32,846 nucleotides of DNA from Candidatus Woesearchaeota archaeon (GCA_016929855.1 JAFGHY010000005.1:1-32846); one strand, 5' to 3'; shown: positions 14,378 through 22,423, counted from the stretch's first letter. Numbers and translations: made by a program. Notes: generated by a model from the letters alone, not told the origin.

Positions 14378-15613
14378 TTAGTGCATGCCATCGCGCTCGT
14401 CCCATGACTTCTTGATTCTGGCCAATCTTTCTTTTGCCTGGGCAAAAGTGTCCTTGCCTTTGAATTGCTCTGCCTGTTTTGAGCTTTCGTCAGCTACCTG
14501 CTGTGCTATGGAATCGTACGTCAGACTTTGTCCTGCTATCCTCTGCTTTTTTCCTTCGATGACTTCAGAGAGGTTTGATATTATTCCTGCATAGTCTACT
14601 GTAGTTCCTCCGACTGCCTGCCTCAATTGTTCAAGAGTTGAGATTGAGTTGTTTGTTGATTCATGGACTTCTATGAGGTTGTAGAGGAATCTTGCGTCTG
14701 ACACTTGTGTCGTGACTGCCTGTATATCCTGCATCATTGATTTTTCTATGGCTTCAAGCGCCACAAGACCCCTGTCATTCACTGCTACGCTGTTCACTGC
14801 TTCTGTCATCTGGAGTTCAAGCTGGTGTTTCCTGTCTTCAAGCTCTTGCCTTTGGTCTGAGAGTTTTGGAAGCATAAAATTCTTTGACGGATCGTCTTTT
14901 ATCTGCCTCATGTCATGCTCGTACGCCTGGATTCTTGCCAGTGTCTGCTGGTACTCATCGTCTATAAGGTCTGTTGCAGCAAACGCAGTGGCTCTTTGGT
15001 TCCTGTAATCCCTTATTTTGTTTCTCAATTTTGTGAGCTCCCTGTTTTCTGATTTCAGGTAGTCATCTGTCGCGTGCATGATTGTGCTTATTCCTTCTTT
15101 GTAATTGTTTATCACCGTGTGTTCAAGGTCGATTTCAAGCTCTTCAGCATGCCTGCTCTCGAGAGCCTGCAAGATGGGGTTTCTCAAGCCGGCAACCCTT
15201 GCAAGATTATAAGCAATCTTTTCTGAGGTGCTGGTGTGCACTACATTAACTGGAATGTTTACTGGCCGATCAGATGTTCTGCTGTCAAGGTCCAGTCTTG
15301 AAAAATCCTGGCGCGTGTAGTCTGTCATCTCATAAAAGTGCTTGGACTCTGTTGTTCTGGGTGATTGAGGTGTCTTCAATGAAGCCTTTGCGAGTTGCCT
15401 GTCGAACTCTGAAAGGTCTCTAAGACCTGCAGTGTATTGTGGTGTCTGGTATGATGCATGATGTGATGCATGATGTGATGCTCGGGATGATGACTGTGCT
15501 TCTGATGCGTTCAGGATGTCTTTCAGTCTTGTGCTTTGTCCGGGTTGTTCTGGGTTCAGCTCTGTAATTCCGTTGTTTGCTTGATTGATTATTGATTCAT
15601 ATCCCTTTTCCAT
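14378..15613 (-). CDS. Long coiled-coil protein, unknown function
   Basis: From ATG 15613 (ribosome site GAGGTGA) the product has 411 residues. Residues 1-130 are low-complexity and Ser/Gln/His-rich, including the repeat ASHHASHHAS. From about 150 to the end it is almost wholly helical with heptad-like coiled coils, for instance ENRELTKLRNKIRDYRNQRA and SDQRQELEDRKHQLELQM. There is no signal peptide, membrane segment or Cys, so it should be cytoplasmic. The AAA+ gene follows within 10 nt, and a subtilisin-like protease gene diverges on the other side. It may be a scaffold or the ATPase substrate. I recognise no family. Confidence 0.72.
   Translation of the reverse strand: MEKGYESIINQANNGITELNPEQPGQSTRLKDILNASEAQSSSRASHHASHHASYQTPQYTAGLRDLSEFDRQLAKASLKTPQSPRTTESKHFYEMTDYTRQDFSRLDLDSRTSDRPVNIPVNVVHTSTSEKIAYNLARVAGLRNPILQALESRHAEELEIDLEHTVINNYKEGISTIMHATDDYLKSENRELTKLRNKIRDYRNQRATAFAATDLIDDEYQQTLARIQAYEHDMRQIKDDPSKNFMLPKLSDQRQELEDRKHQLELQMTEAVNSVAVNDRGLVALEAIEKSMMQDIQAVTTQVSDARFLYNLIEVHESTNNSISTLEQLRQAVGGTTVDYAGIISNLSEVIEGKKQRIAGQSLTYDSIAQQVADESSKQAEQFKGKDTFAQAKERLARIKKSWDERDGMH
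15451..15481 (-). repeat. 12-bp tandem repeat inside the coiled-coil gene
   Basis: About 2.5 copies of a 12-bp unit (GATGCATGATGT on the + strand) encode the ASHHASHHAS stretch. The unit length is a multiple of three, so copy changes keep the frame. The repeat also makes ATGCAT palindromes. Confidence 0.7.
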
Positions 15614-15926
15614 AGGATTCACCTCATACAAGCAGAAGATAAAGGATTAAATCTAGATTTCTTGGTCTTGGTCGCAAAATCAATGCTTCAAATCGAATAT
15701 TAATCCACTTCCTAGAATTATTTTTATTCTATGCAGTCATTGACAGAAAAACATCAAATAACACAAAATAATTTCGACAATATTTGCAACTTGATAAAAT
15801 ATTTTTCGGAAAAAATTTAAATTATTAAAAAAATTTCTCACAAATAAAAAAAAAATTCAATTACTGCGTTGTATTTTCAAGATTTCTTGCCAAACTCACT
15901 TTTTATTTGCTTCATATCAGTTATTC
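15614..15926. promoter_or_regulatory. AT-rich divergent promoter region
   Basis: About 310 bp separate the coiled-coil gene from the subtilase gene. The stretch is very AT-rich, with long A and T tracts (about 15810-15860). A CTTTTTATTTG box near 15899-15909 sits about 25 bp before the subtilase ATG and probably serves it. I see no ORF and no strong hairpin. The A-tracts are likely to be intrinsically bent and could bind chromatin proteins. Confidence 0.4.
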
Positions 15927-17624
15927 ATGCGACCTTCAGAAAAAGAATTACAAACACTTGAGGAAATAATCAGACTTTCTGAATCACTCAAAGCAAGCCA
16001 AAGCTCTGCCGACAACTTCAACAGCTCTTCTGCCAATGACTGGCTTCAGAACATATATTCTGCTGTACAGAATCTTGCAGGTCATTACGCACCAATCCTT
16101 GCCTTGACCAGGCCGGAAATCCTTGATGCATTGCATGTAATCCAGGAATTTGTCGTCGATATATCAACATCAGTGCTGTTCTCTGATGAAAACAGAGGAT
16201 ACAATATCAATGGAAGATACAATGTAAACAGCAGGCCGGCAGGCCGGCAGATCAGAGAATTGTCAGAGAGTATCTACAGTACTATTAGTGAATTCACAAG
16301 TCCGAGTGCGCGCCAGAGTCTGCCTAATTTCGTGCTTGATCACATGCCTTGCAATCAAAGCAAATCCAAGAGCCCAGATTATTATAATACTCTGGAGAAA
16401 GGCACGCAGGTCTCGCATAAGTCAGACAGCAGATCCAGGTTGGACTCGTGCAAGCAGGAGTTTAACAGGCAGAGAGGACATTCAGATATTCTATTAAGTC
16501 TTCGTCCTACCGCAAGCCTTGATTTGAGGAATGAAATTTCTGTGCAGCTTCAGAAGATGCTGGGCACAAGAGTGTCTGCGTACTCTCACATCCCCTATCT
16601 CAGGATTCAAGCAGGGTTAGGGGATGAACAGTCAATTTTGAGGTTGTTTAACCAAAAAAGAATTGTTTCAGATTACTTTTCTGCTGATAAGAGGGAGGTT
16701 CTTGGTAATGCAGAGACTTCTCAATTGTATTTTAGTCCTAAACCAATTTTGTCCCGGCGTGCAAGGATGAGAAAGAGCATGATGCTGTGGAATCTAAAGA
16801 ATATTGGAGTGTATGATGCTCACGCTTTCACTAGGGGTGCTGGTTCAATTGTGCTTGTGCTGGATACAGGCGCAGACTATAACCACAATGAGATCAAGCA
16901 TGCATTTGGTGATGAAAAGGGCTATAATTTTATTGCAGGAAACTCCAATCCCTTGGATGGTGATGGGCATGGAACGCACGTTTCAGGGACCATTGCGGGT
17001 ATTGATACTGGTGTCGCGCCTGAAGCTGGATTGCTGGCAGGCAAGGTTCTGTCAGACGATGGTTGGGGCAGTGAAGCAGATATTCTTGAAGGTGTGGAGT
17101 ACGGTATTGACAAGGGTGTTGACGTCATCAGCTTGAGCTTGGATGGTGAGGGTTACAGCAGGGCTAGCGAACTGGTCTTCAGGGCCGCTTACGATCAGGG
17201 CATAGTCGTTTGTGCTGCGGCAGGCAATGACCATTACGGCTTGGGAGATGATCCTTACAACTATCCTGCTAGCTATGAGGGCGTGTTGAGTATTGCTGCT
17301 GTTGACATAAACAACGAGCACGCTGACTTCAGCCAGGTTAATGACAGGGTTGACATCAGTGCGCCTGGAGTCAATATTAGGAGTTGTCTGCCTGGAAACA
17401 GGTACGCGGATTACTCCGGGACTAGTATGGCAACGCCTCATGTAAGCGGCGTGATGGCTCTTGCGAGGTCTCTTGATTCTGGATTGGGTAATTGTGACTT
17501 GGAGCAGATGCTCTTGTACACGTGCAAGGACATCGGTGATTCGGCAAATATGTTCGGTCACGGTCTGATACAAGCAGACCAATTGGTTGACCTTGTCAAG
17601 GAAGCAATGGAGGAAGTTGTATGA
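15927..17624 (+). CDS. Subtilisin-like (S8) serine protease without signal peptide
   Basis: The 565-residue product has a full S8 catalytic set: Asp313 in VLDTGA, His348 in GHGTHVSG, Asn434 in AAGND and Ser500 in YSGTSMATPHVSG. Residues about 185-260 (DILLSLRP...HIPYLRIQAG) resemble an I9-type propeptide that would keep the enzyme inactive until cleaved. The first 130 residues are mostly helical and unlike known subtilases. There is no signal peptide, so the protease should act in the cytoplasm, which is uncommon for S8 enzymes with a propeptide. It diverges from the coiled-coil and AAA+ operon and is coupled to the next gene. Enzyme class is secure; substrate is unknown. Confidence 0.9.
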   Translation: MRPSEKELQTLEEIIRLSESLKASQSSADNFNSSSANDWLQNIYSAVQNLAGHYAPILALTRPEILDALHVIQEFVVDISTSVLFSDENRGYNINGRYNVNSRPAGRQIRELSESIYSTISEFTSPSARQSLPNFVLDHMPCNQSKSKSPDYYNTLEKGTQVSHKSDSRSRLDSCKQEFNRQRGHSDILLSLRPTASLDLRNEISVQLQKMLGTRVSAYSHIPYLRIQAGLGDEQSILRLFNQKRIVSDYFSADKREVLGNAETSQLYFSPKPILSRRARMRKSMMLWNLKNIGVYDAHAFTRGAGSIVLVLDTGADYNHNEIKHAFGDEKGYNFIAGNSNPLDGDGHGTHVSGTIAGIDTGVAPEAGLLAGKVLSDDGWGSEADILEGVEYGIDKGVDVISLSLDGEGYSRASELVFRAAYDQGIVVCAAAGNDHYGLGDDPYNYPASYEGVLSIAAVDINNEHADFSQVNDRVDISAPGVNIRSCLPGNRYADYSGTSMATPHVSGVMALARSLDSGLGNCDLEQMLLYTCKDIGDSANMFGHGLIQADQLVDLVKEAMEEVV

Positions 17625-17965
17625 ACAAAAAAAATGTGGACGAACAAAATATGGAAGCAGGCAAAGGTAGTAGTACAAGCAGTGATGAAAGCGCAGGGAA
17701 TCTAGAAACATACATTATAGAATATCAAGGGGATATACTGGAACAGATTAAAGTGCATCTTCAGAATGCTGGATTGGTTGAAGTGCACAAGCGAGAAAAA
17801 GCAGTACACCCGCACTATGTATGCTTTGACTATGCTAACCTTGTTGTTGCGAGAATTCAAGGTGTTGAGCAGTCTTCAATGCTTGAGAAACTGGCTAAGG
17901 AATACAGATCTTCCGAGCATGAACGGGTCAGGGTTTATATTCCCAAAGAATTTAGGAAAATGTGA
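17621..17965 (+). CDS. Small protein coupled to the subtilase (114 residues)
   Basis: The start overlaps the subtilase stop by 4 nt (ATGA). The product has a disordered, polar first 28 residues (NMEAGKGSSTSSDESAGN). A compact alpha/beta domain of about 85 residues follows (ETYIIEYQGDILEQIKVHLQ...HYVCFDYANLVVARIQG...RVRVYIPKEF). That size and pattern recall propeptide-like or ferredoxin-like folds, so it might inhibit or chaperone the protease; this is inference from position and size only. I recognise no family. Confidence 0.65.
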   Translation: MNKKNVDEQNMEAGKGSSTSSDESAGNLETYIIEYQGDILEQIKVHLQNAGLVEVHKREKAVHPHYVCFDYANLVVARIQGVEQSSMLEKLAKEYRSSEHERVRVYIPKEFRKM

Positions 17966-17997
17966 ATTAAAAAGATAAGAAAATTCAAAAAAAGATA

Positions 17998-18159
17998 TTA
18001 TGAAGATTTTGGAACGCAGCAGACGCATTCGCATCTTACATCAAAGATATAACCAAGATTTTCTTCATTCTGCTTGCAAGCATCCTCGCCGAGTGTATTG
18101 GCAATCCTTCCTCCAAGTTCTGCACATCCATTTGCAGTAGGACCTTGCAGAGTATCTCC
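17998..18159 (-). pseudogene. In-frame 53-codon Cys-rich continuation after the lipoprotein stop
   Basis: Immediately after the TAA that ends the lipoprotein gene (18162-18160) the same frame stays open for 53 codons. It encodes a protein-like Cys-rich segment (GCAELGGRIANTLGEDAC, then FDVRCECVCCVPKSS) before a second TAA. This suggests the original gene ran to 17998 and was cut by a nonsense change. An alternative is a separate short gene starting at a CTG, since the TAA lies in TAAGGAGATACTCTG, which offers a good ribosome site. A sequencing error is also possible. Confidence 0.55.
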
Positions 18160-18948
18160 TTAGTCTATGATATTTTCAGAGTCGATATTTTCAGTGTCTA
18201 TGATGTTCGTGCTTGTTACTTTCCATCCGTCTATCATAACTTCATATCTTTTTGTCTCATCAACAGACCACTTCTCCAGACTGACTTGCCAGCATCCTGG
18301 GCAGAATGCAGCAATAACTTCCACAACTGTCATGCCATACTCTGCACCAACAGAATTTACAGCCATTTCTGCTGCCTGAAGCTCCTCTGTGTTCAGCTCC
18401 CATGCTCTCACGCAAGCTTGTGCATCTTCATTCCATGTGTAGCCTGCAGGTCCAAGGCATCCGTGCTCGTCGCGCTGGCCTCCTATCAACCCGTTGTCAA
18501 GCGCATTATCATCCTGCTCAACAGTCTCATTGACTGCCTCTACAAAGGATCTGCCGTCTGGAGTGGTACATTGTCTTGGATAGGATTCCATGACAGGATA
18601 TCCTGCTTCCTCACATTCGACGAAGCTGTCAACGTTTTCTGAAGCCCAGACTTTCTTGTTTGTGCATTTGTTGTCAAGACACATGCAGTCTTCTGCACTG
18701 TAGGCTGCCAGCGCCTCGTACTGCAATGTGCAAGCCAGGGCAGGATTAGGTTGTTTGATTGATTCCTTATTGACGCAATTCTGTGGATGGCAAACAGGTT
18801 CAGGAACGCAGTCAGAGTCTTTTTCGCAGTATGAAGCGTCAGCATTTATTTCAGTTACCTTGCATCCTGTCAGCAAAACTGATGCAAAAACAGAAGCTAT
18901 CACAAGCATTAAAGTCCATTTTTTTGTTGTTGTTTTCATCGTTACCAT
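18160..18948 (-). CDS. Cys-rich secreted lipoprotein
   Basis: The 262-residue product has a signal peptide with the lipobox LLTGC (Cys at about residue 29) and should be lipid-anchored on the outer face. The mature part is Cys-rich: SYCEKDSDCVPEPVCHPQNCV, CMCLDNKCTNKK, CEEAGYPVMESYPRQCTTPDG, then HGCLGPAGYTWNEDAQACVR near residue 165. The last is a motif shared by many archaeal and bacterial envelope proteins. It ends in a Asn/Ile/Asp/Glu repeat, ENIDSENIID, then TAA. The frame continues with coding character past that stop, so the gene may be truncated. Starts at residue 1 or residue 4 are both possible. Confidence 0.75.
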   Translation of the reverse strand: MVTMKTTTKKWTLMLVIASVFASVLLTGCKVTEINADASYCEKDSDCVPEPVCHPQNCVNKESIKQPNPALACTLQYEALAAYSAEDCMCLDNKCTNKKVWASENVDSFVECEEAGYPVMESYPRQCTTPDGRSFVEAVNETVEQDDNALDNGLIGGQRDEHGCLGPAGYTWNEDAQACVRAWELNTEELQAAEMAVNSVGAEYGMTVVEVIAAFCPGCWQVSLEKWSVDETKRYEVMIDGWKVTSTNIIDTENIDSENIID

Positions 18949-19090
18949 CTCTTTTTCAGTCTATTTGACTTTGTATGACCAGTATAGGTTGATGTTGTAT
19001 TTAAATCTTGTTTACACTTTAGAAATGGTTGAAGTTATCTTAACCTTACTAATAAAAAAATCTTTGGTGAAATTATTTCATGAAATAAGC

Positions 19091-19720
19091 TCATTTATAA
19101 ACATCGTTGACTTTCATGTACCAGACATACATGTCCAACTCTGCAGGGGTTATGTCAAGTTTTCTTGCGACAGTATTGAATTTTTCTTCTATTTCAAGGT
19201 AGATTTTTCTTGACAGTGCTTTTGGTTTTTCCCGCAGCAGGCCATAGTCTACCATCATGCTGAGAACGTGTCTGTCAAGGATTGCAAGATTCTTTGCTCC
19301 AGTGTTTCGCAGGAAATGAGATGCTTCCTTGTAACCAAGGCCTTTGATGCTCATGACAATCCATTCCCTGGCTTCATGCTCTCCCAGCTCATTCACCTTG
19401 CCCTTTAGGACAGGTATATGCGGTCTGGCTTCGACAATGAACCTTGTTTTGTTGTTGTGAAAGCGGTGCTTGTGCTTAATTATTACTTTTGTTATTTCAT
19501 CAGGTGCTTTGTTTGCAAAACCCTCTGCACCTAATTCATCTTGTATCTTTATTGCTGTTTCCTGCTTTGAGTTGGCCGTCAGAATGCAGAAGCAAAGCTC
19601 TGAGAACCATTGTTTTTCGTCTAGATTTTTGTACTGGTGGAATCTTGCAAGCCCTTCTGTAACTTTCTCTTTTACAGGGCTGTTCTTCAGTTTTTCAACT
19701 TCTTCTATTAGTCGTTTCAT
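19091..19720 (-). CDS. ogg: 8-oxoguanine DNA glycosylase/AP lyase, Ogg2 type
   Basis: The 209-residue product matches archaeal Ogg2. It has ELCFCILTANSKQETAIKIQ near residue 40 and a helix-hairpin-helix SIKGLGYKEASHFLRNTG near 128-146 with the catalytic Lys in GYKEA. The essential Asp lies in LAILDRHVL near 150. The C-terminus has the short YVWYMK segment typical of Ogg2. The enzyme removes 8-oxoguanine and nicks the strand. It lies 7 nt downstream of an AlkD-like gene, forming a small base-damage repair operon next to oxidative-stress genes. Confidence 0.9.
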   Translation of the reverse strand: MKRLIEEVEKLKNSPVKEKVTEGLARFHQYKNLDEKQWFSELCFCILTANSKQETAIKIQDELGAEGFANKAPDEITKVIIKHKHRFHNNKTRFIVEARPHIPVLKGKVNELGEHEAREWIVMSIKGLGYKEASHFLRNTGAKNLAILDRHVLSMMVDYGLLREKPKALSRKIYLEIEEKFNTVARKLDITPAELDMYVWYMKVNDVYK

Positions 19721-19727
19721 TTTCCAA

Positions 19728-20450
19728 TCATTCTTTTTTCATGTAAAATTGTCTTTTCTTTTCTGAAAAATGCTCAATTGCATACCTGAGCATTGTCCTT
19801 GGCATTTGCTGGTAATTCTTCTTCAGGAATTCTTCCTCAACCTTAATGTCACGCTTGCCAATCTCTCTCAGCATCCACCCTACTGCCTTGTGTATCAGGT
19901 CGTGGTCATCATTAAGCAGGATTTCTGCTATCTTGAGGGCGTGTTCAAAATCATTGTTCCTTATGAATTCAAAACAGCTGATTATTGAGATCCTTCTTTC
20001 CCACATGCTTTTGCTCTTAGCGAGCCTGTATAATGTCAGGTGCTCTAAAGGATCATGATTACGGATGAACTTTCCAACTATCCTGTGGGCTGTGCAGTCA
20101 ACAAGGTCCCAGTTGTTTATGCTTCTGGTATTCTTCAGGTAGAATTCATATATCCTTTTACGTTCATCAAATTGGGTCTTGTCGTATTTATTAATAAGTA
20201 TGAATAGTCCGGTCATGCGACTTTCGTGTTCTTTTGCAGCCAGGAGTTTTTGGATTTCGGGAAGTGTCAATGCAGTGTATTTCTTGGCTATCTGCCTTTG
20301 TTGGCCCATTGTCAGTCCCAGGAATTTGTCTCCCTCTCCGTAGTCTCCTTTTCCTGTCTTGAAGTATCTGGAACATGATTCTGCTCGGATATTGTCTTTT
20401 AATCTGTGAAGGTCTTTTGTTACATTTACTGCAAATGGTTGTTCAGTCAT
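19728..20450 (-). CDS. AlkD-like DNA alkylation repair protein
   Basis: The 240-residue, largely helical product fits the HEAT-repeat DNA alkylation repair family. Features include KFLGLTMGQQRQIAKKY near residue 43, NNWDLVDCTAHRIVGKF near 112 (the Trp-Asp pair at the lesion-binding site), KSMWERRISIISCFEF near 147, and HKAVGWMLREIGKRD near 191. Such enzymes excise bulky or cationic alkylated bases without base flipping. It is the first gene of the pair with ogg. No TATA box is obvious at leaderless spacing. Confidence 0.87.
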   Translation of the reverse strand: MTEQPFAVNVTKDLHRLKDNIRAESCSRYFKTGKGDYGEGDKFLGLTMGQQRQIAKKYTALTLPEIQKLLAAKEHESRMTGLFILINKYDKTQFDERKRIYEFYLKNTRSINNWDLVDCTAHRIVGKFIRNHDPLEHLTLYRLAKSKSMWERRISIISCFEFIRNNDFEHALKIAEILLNDDHDLIHKAVGWMLREIGKRDIKVEEEFLKKNYQQMPRTMLRYAIEHFSEKKRQFYMKKE

Positions 20451-20540
20451 AGTAATGAGAACAAATAAAAATAATAAAAAACTTGTGTAAGCATAGCTAG
20501 TGCTTGAGATTATAGCATGTTACAGGAGTGTATTGTGCTA

Positions 20541-21103
20541 TTATATCTTACCTACCATGTCCATTCCTGGCTTAAGGGTCGTCCCCCCTTTCTTCCAGCT
20601 GGCAGGGCATACTTCTCCTTTATGGTCTCGGACGAACTGGGCTGCTTCTATCTTCCTTAGAAGCTCATCTGCACTCCTGCCTATGCTGTTGTCGTGCACT
20701 TCGTAGGCTTTCAGGATGCCTTCAGGGTCTATTATGAACGTCCCTCGCAGGCTCAATCCTGCGTCGTATATGTACGTCTGGTAGTCCTTTGAAATCTGTC
20801 CTGTCGGGTCTGCCAGCATCGGAAACTTGATTTTCTTGATTGTTGGAGAGTTGTCCCACCATGCCTTGTGCACGAATTCTGTGTCTGTGCTTACACTCAT
20901 GATCTCAACCCCTAGTTTCTGGAATTCCTGGTACTTGTCCGCCAACTCTCCGAGCTCTGTGGGCACACGAATGTGAAGTCTGCAGGGTAGAAGAAGAGCA
21001 CTACCCACTTTCCTTTGTAGTCTTCAAGACTGATTGTCTTGAATTCATTGTTGTGGAACGCTTTTGTTACAAACTGCGGTGCTTTTTCGTTTATGCATAT
21101 CAT
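20541..21103 (-). pseudogene. ahpC: 2-Cys peroxiredoxin (AhpC/Prx) with one-base frameshift
   Basis: Two ORFs in different frames together make one complete peroxiredoxin of about 187 residues. The first (start 21103, ribosome site GGAGGT) reads [12 protein letters not shown]...[12 protein letters not shown]. The second continues [20 protein letters not shown] through to EVCPASWKKGG with the resolving Cys. The join falls in the ggg at 20961-20963, directly after peroxidatic Cys47. Restoring one base gives the canonical FVCPTE. The rest is intact and conserved, so this is a recent mutation, an assembly error or, less likely, programmed frameshifting. The enzyme would reduce peroxides, as fits its sod and perR neighbours. 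Confidence 0.88.
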
Positions 21104-21147
21104 TGTTTTACCTCCTGCTGCTTGTTTGTCAGATTATGATTTTCAGT

Positions 21148-21243
21148 CAATGCCACCTAGCGAACCTTAGAATAAACTTTGAGATTACATATCGCACAGT
21201 TGTGTTACTCATCGAGATTCTCAGCAATGTGAGCGTGGCATTG
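21148..21243. other. Inverted repeat between prx and sod
   Basis: CAATGCCAC (21148-21156) and GTGGCATTG (21235-21243) are perfect 9-bp inverted arms enclosing about 78 nt. They lie in the spacer upstream of the peroxiredoxin and downstream of sod. It may be a structured leader or small RNA controlling peroxiredoxin, or a terminator for sod. No ORF is evident in it. Confidence 0.35.
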
Positions 21244-21263
21244 AAAGATATGTTTTTTTGTGC

Positions 21264-21878
21264 TTATTTCTTTGCCACTAAAAAGTTCTTGTTGACCTGT
21301 TCCCAATTGATAACCTGAAAGAATGCTTCAATATAGTCTGGCCTTTTGTTCTGGTACTTGAGATAGTATGCGTGCTCCCAGACATCAAGCATCAATATAG
21401 GTGTCTGGCCTTCAGTGTAAGGACTGTCTTGGTTTGCTGTGCTCGTTATTGCCAGCTCCCTGTTCTTGTCGACAACAAGCCAGGCCCATCCGCTTCCGAA
21501 CCTGGTTGCTGCTGCACTGGTGAATTCACTCTTAAAGCTCTCGAAGTCTTTCCACTTCGCCTTTATTGCTTCTGCAACAGGTCCTTGAAAAGGCACGTCT
21601 TTCTTCAGGACTTTCCAGAACATCGTGTGGTTTAGGTGGCCGCCGCCGTTATTTCGGACTGCTGTCCTGATGTTTTCAGGCACTGAATTGATGTTTGTTA
21701 TGATTTCTTCGACGGTCTTTGCCTGAAGTTCCGGCTGGTCTTTCAGTGCAGCGTTTAACTTGTTAAAGTATGCCTGATGGTGCTTGCTGTAGTGGATTTC
21801 CATTGTTCGCGCGTCTATGTGTGGTTCAAGTGCAGCATAGTCATATCCTAATGGTTCCAATTCGTTTATTTTTGTCAT
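21264..21878 (-). CDS. sodA: Fe/Mn superoxide dismutase
   Basis: The 204-residue product is a complete Fe/Mn SOD. Ligand His29 lies in [13 protein letters not shown], the second His in [11 protein letters not shown] (His84), and the Asp and last His in [12 protein letters not shown]. The GGGHxNH segment together with STANQDSP is more like Mn or cambialistic enzymes than strict FeSOD. It converts superoxide to peroxide, which the adjacent peroxiredoxin would remove. The start at 21878 has a strong ribosome site (GAGGTGAT). It lies downstream of the Fur/PerR gene in the same direction. Confidence 0.94.
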   Translation of the reverse strand: MTKINELEPLGYDYAALEPHIDARTMEIHYSKHHQAYFNKLNAALKDQPELQAKTVEEIITNINSVPENIRTAVRNNGGGHLNHTMFWKVLKKDVPFQGPVAEAIKAKWKDFESFKSEFTSAAATRFGSGWAWLVVDKNRELAITSTANQDSPYTEGQTPILMLDVWEHAYYLKYQNKRPDYIEAFFQVINWEQVNKNFLVAKK

Positions 21879-21882
21879 AATA

Positions 21883-21948
21883 TCACCTCGCGTTAAATTG
21901 TGTTTGTCTGGTAACTGGTTTTGTTCTGCTCATTTTTGTTCTGCTCAT
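21883..21948 (-). other. Possible leader peptide and perfect 15-bp tandem repeat upstream of sod
   Basis: TTTTGTTCTGCTCAT occurs twice in direct succession (21919-21933 and 21934-21948). On the minus strand each copy reads ATGAGCAGAACAAAA and opens a 21-codon frame, [20 protein letters not shown], whose TGA lies inside the sod ribosome site. The position suggests a coupled leader peptide. The repeat could equally be a regulator-binding site or a recent slippage duplication. Confidence 0.35.
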
Positions 21949-21962
21949 GTCTGAATTAGGCA

Positions 21963-22340
21963 CTATCTGCATTTCTTGCAGGTTCCGTAGAACATTATGT
22001 TCACATACTCAACATTGTCTCCTTCTGGTTTAACATTGTTTAGTGCATGCTCAGTAAGTTTGTCCTGAAATAAGTCTTTTATCTCTCCGCATTTCTTACA
22101 TATGAAATGCTGGTGATTCTTGACAGTAGCCTCGAACCTGTAGCCATTACTGGCCCTGAATCTTGTGATCTGCCCGTTTTCTGCGAGATGGTTGAGGTTC
22201 CTGTACACTGTTGCAAGGGTTATTGTTGGGATTTCCTTGCTCACTTCCTTGTATACTTGCTCTGCGCTTGCATGATTTTTGGCCTCCTTCAGATATTCTA
22301 GGATTTTCATTCTTTGGACTGTGTTTCTTGTTTTCTTCAT
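21963..22340 (-). CDS. Fur/PerR family metal-dependent regulator
   Basis: From ATG 22340 (ribosome site GAAGGTGT) the product has 125 residues. It has an N-terminal winged helix (RNTVQRMKILEYL...SAEQVYKEVSKEIPTITLATVYRNLNHLAENG). A metal-binding dimer domain follows, with NHQHFICKKCGEI and a C-terminal CKKC making the structural zinc site. The gene heads a cluster with sod and peroxiredoxin, so a PerR-like peroxide sensor role is more likely than iron-uptake control; which metal it senses is not shown. The ORF track adds six residues from a TTG that is less well placed. A palindrome overlaps its predicted transcription start. Confidence 0.88.
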   Translation of the reverse strand: MKKTRNTVQRMKILEYLKEAKNHASAEQVYKEVSKEIPTITLATVYRNLNHLAENGQITRFRASNGYRFEATVKNHQHFICKKCGEIKDLFQDKLTEHALNNVKPEGDNVEYVNIMFYGTCKKCR

Positions 22341-22411
22341 TTTTACACCTTCTTTCAAGGTTTTTTACCCTGATTCCTTAAGCTTTCAGTTAGCATTTAT
22401 TTATCATTTAG

Positions 22412-22423
22412 TAATAATTATTA
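22412..22423. promoter_or_regulatory. Candidate Fur/PerR operator
   Basis: TAATAATTATTA is a perfect 12-bp palindrome resembling PerR/Fur boxes (AT-rich inverted repeats). It is about 72 bp upstream of the regulator ATG. A minus-strand TATA box (GTTTATATAT, about 22441-22450) puts the transcription start on the palindrome, as expected for autorepression. Confidence 0.45.

Noticed and set aside
15451-15481. Possible CRISPR-like or minisatellite array
   Set aside because: There are only about 2.5 copies of a 12-bp unit, in frame inside a coding gene and without spacers; no CRISPR array or cas gene is seen in the window.
17052-17711. 219-codon minus-strand ORF opposite the subtilase
   Set aside because: It lies antisense to a gene with an intact catalytic set, has no ribosome site and shows no family motif; it is a shadow of codon bias.
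18160-18162. Pyrrolysine-style readthrough of the lipoprotein stop
   Set aside because: The codon is TAA, not TAG, and no pyrrolysine genes are seen here; mutation or re-initiation is simpler.
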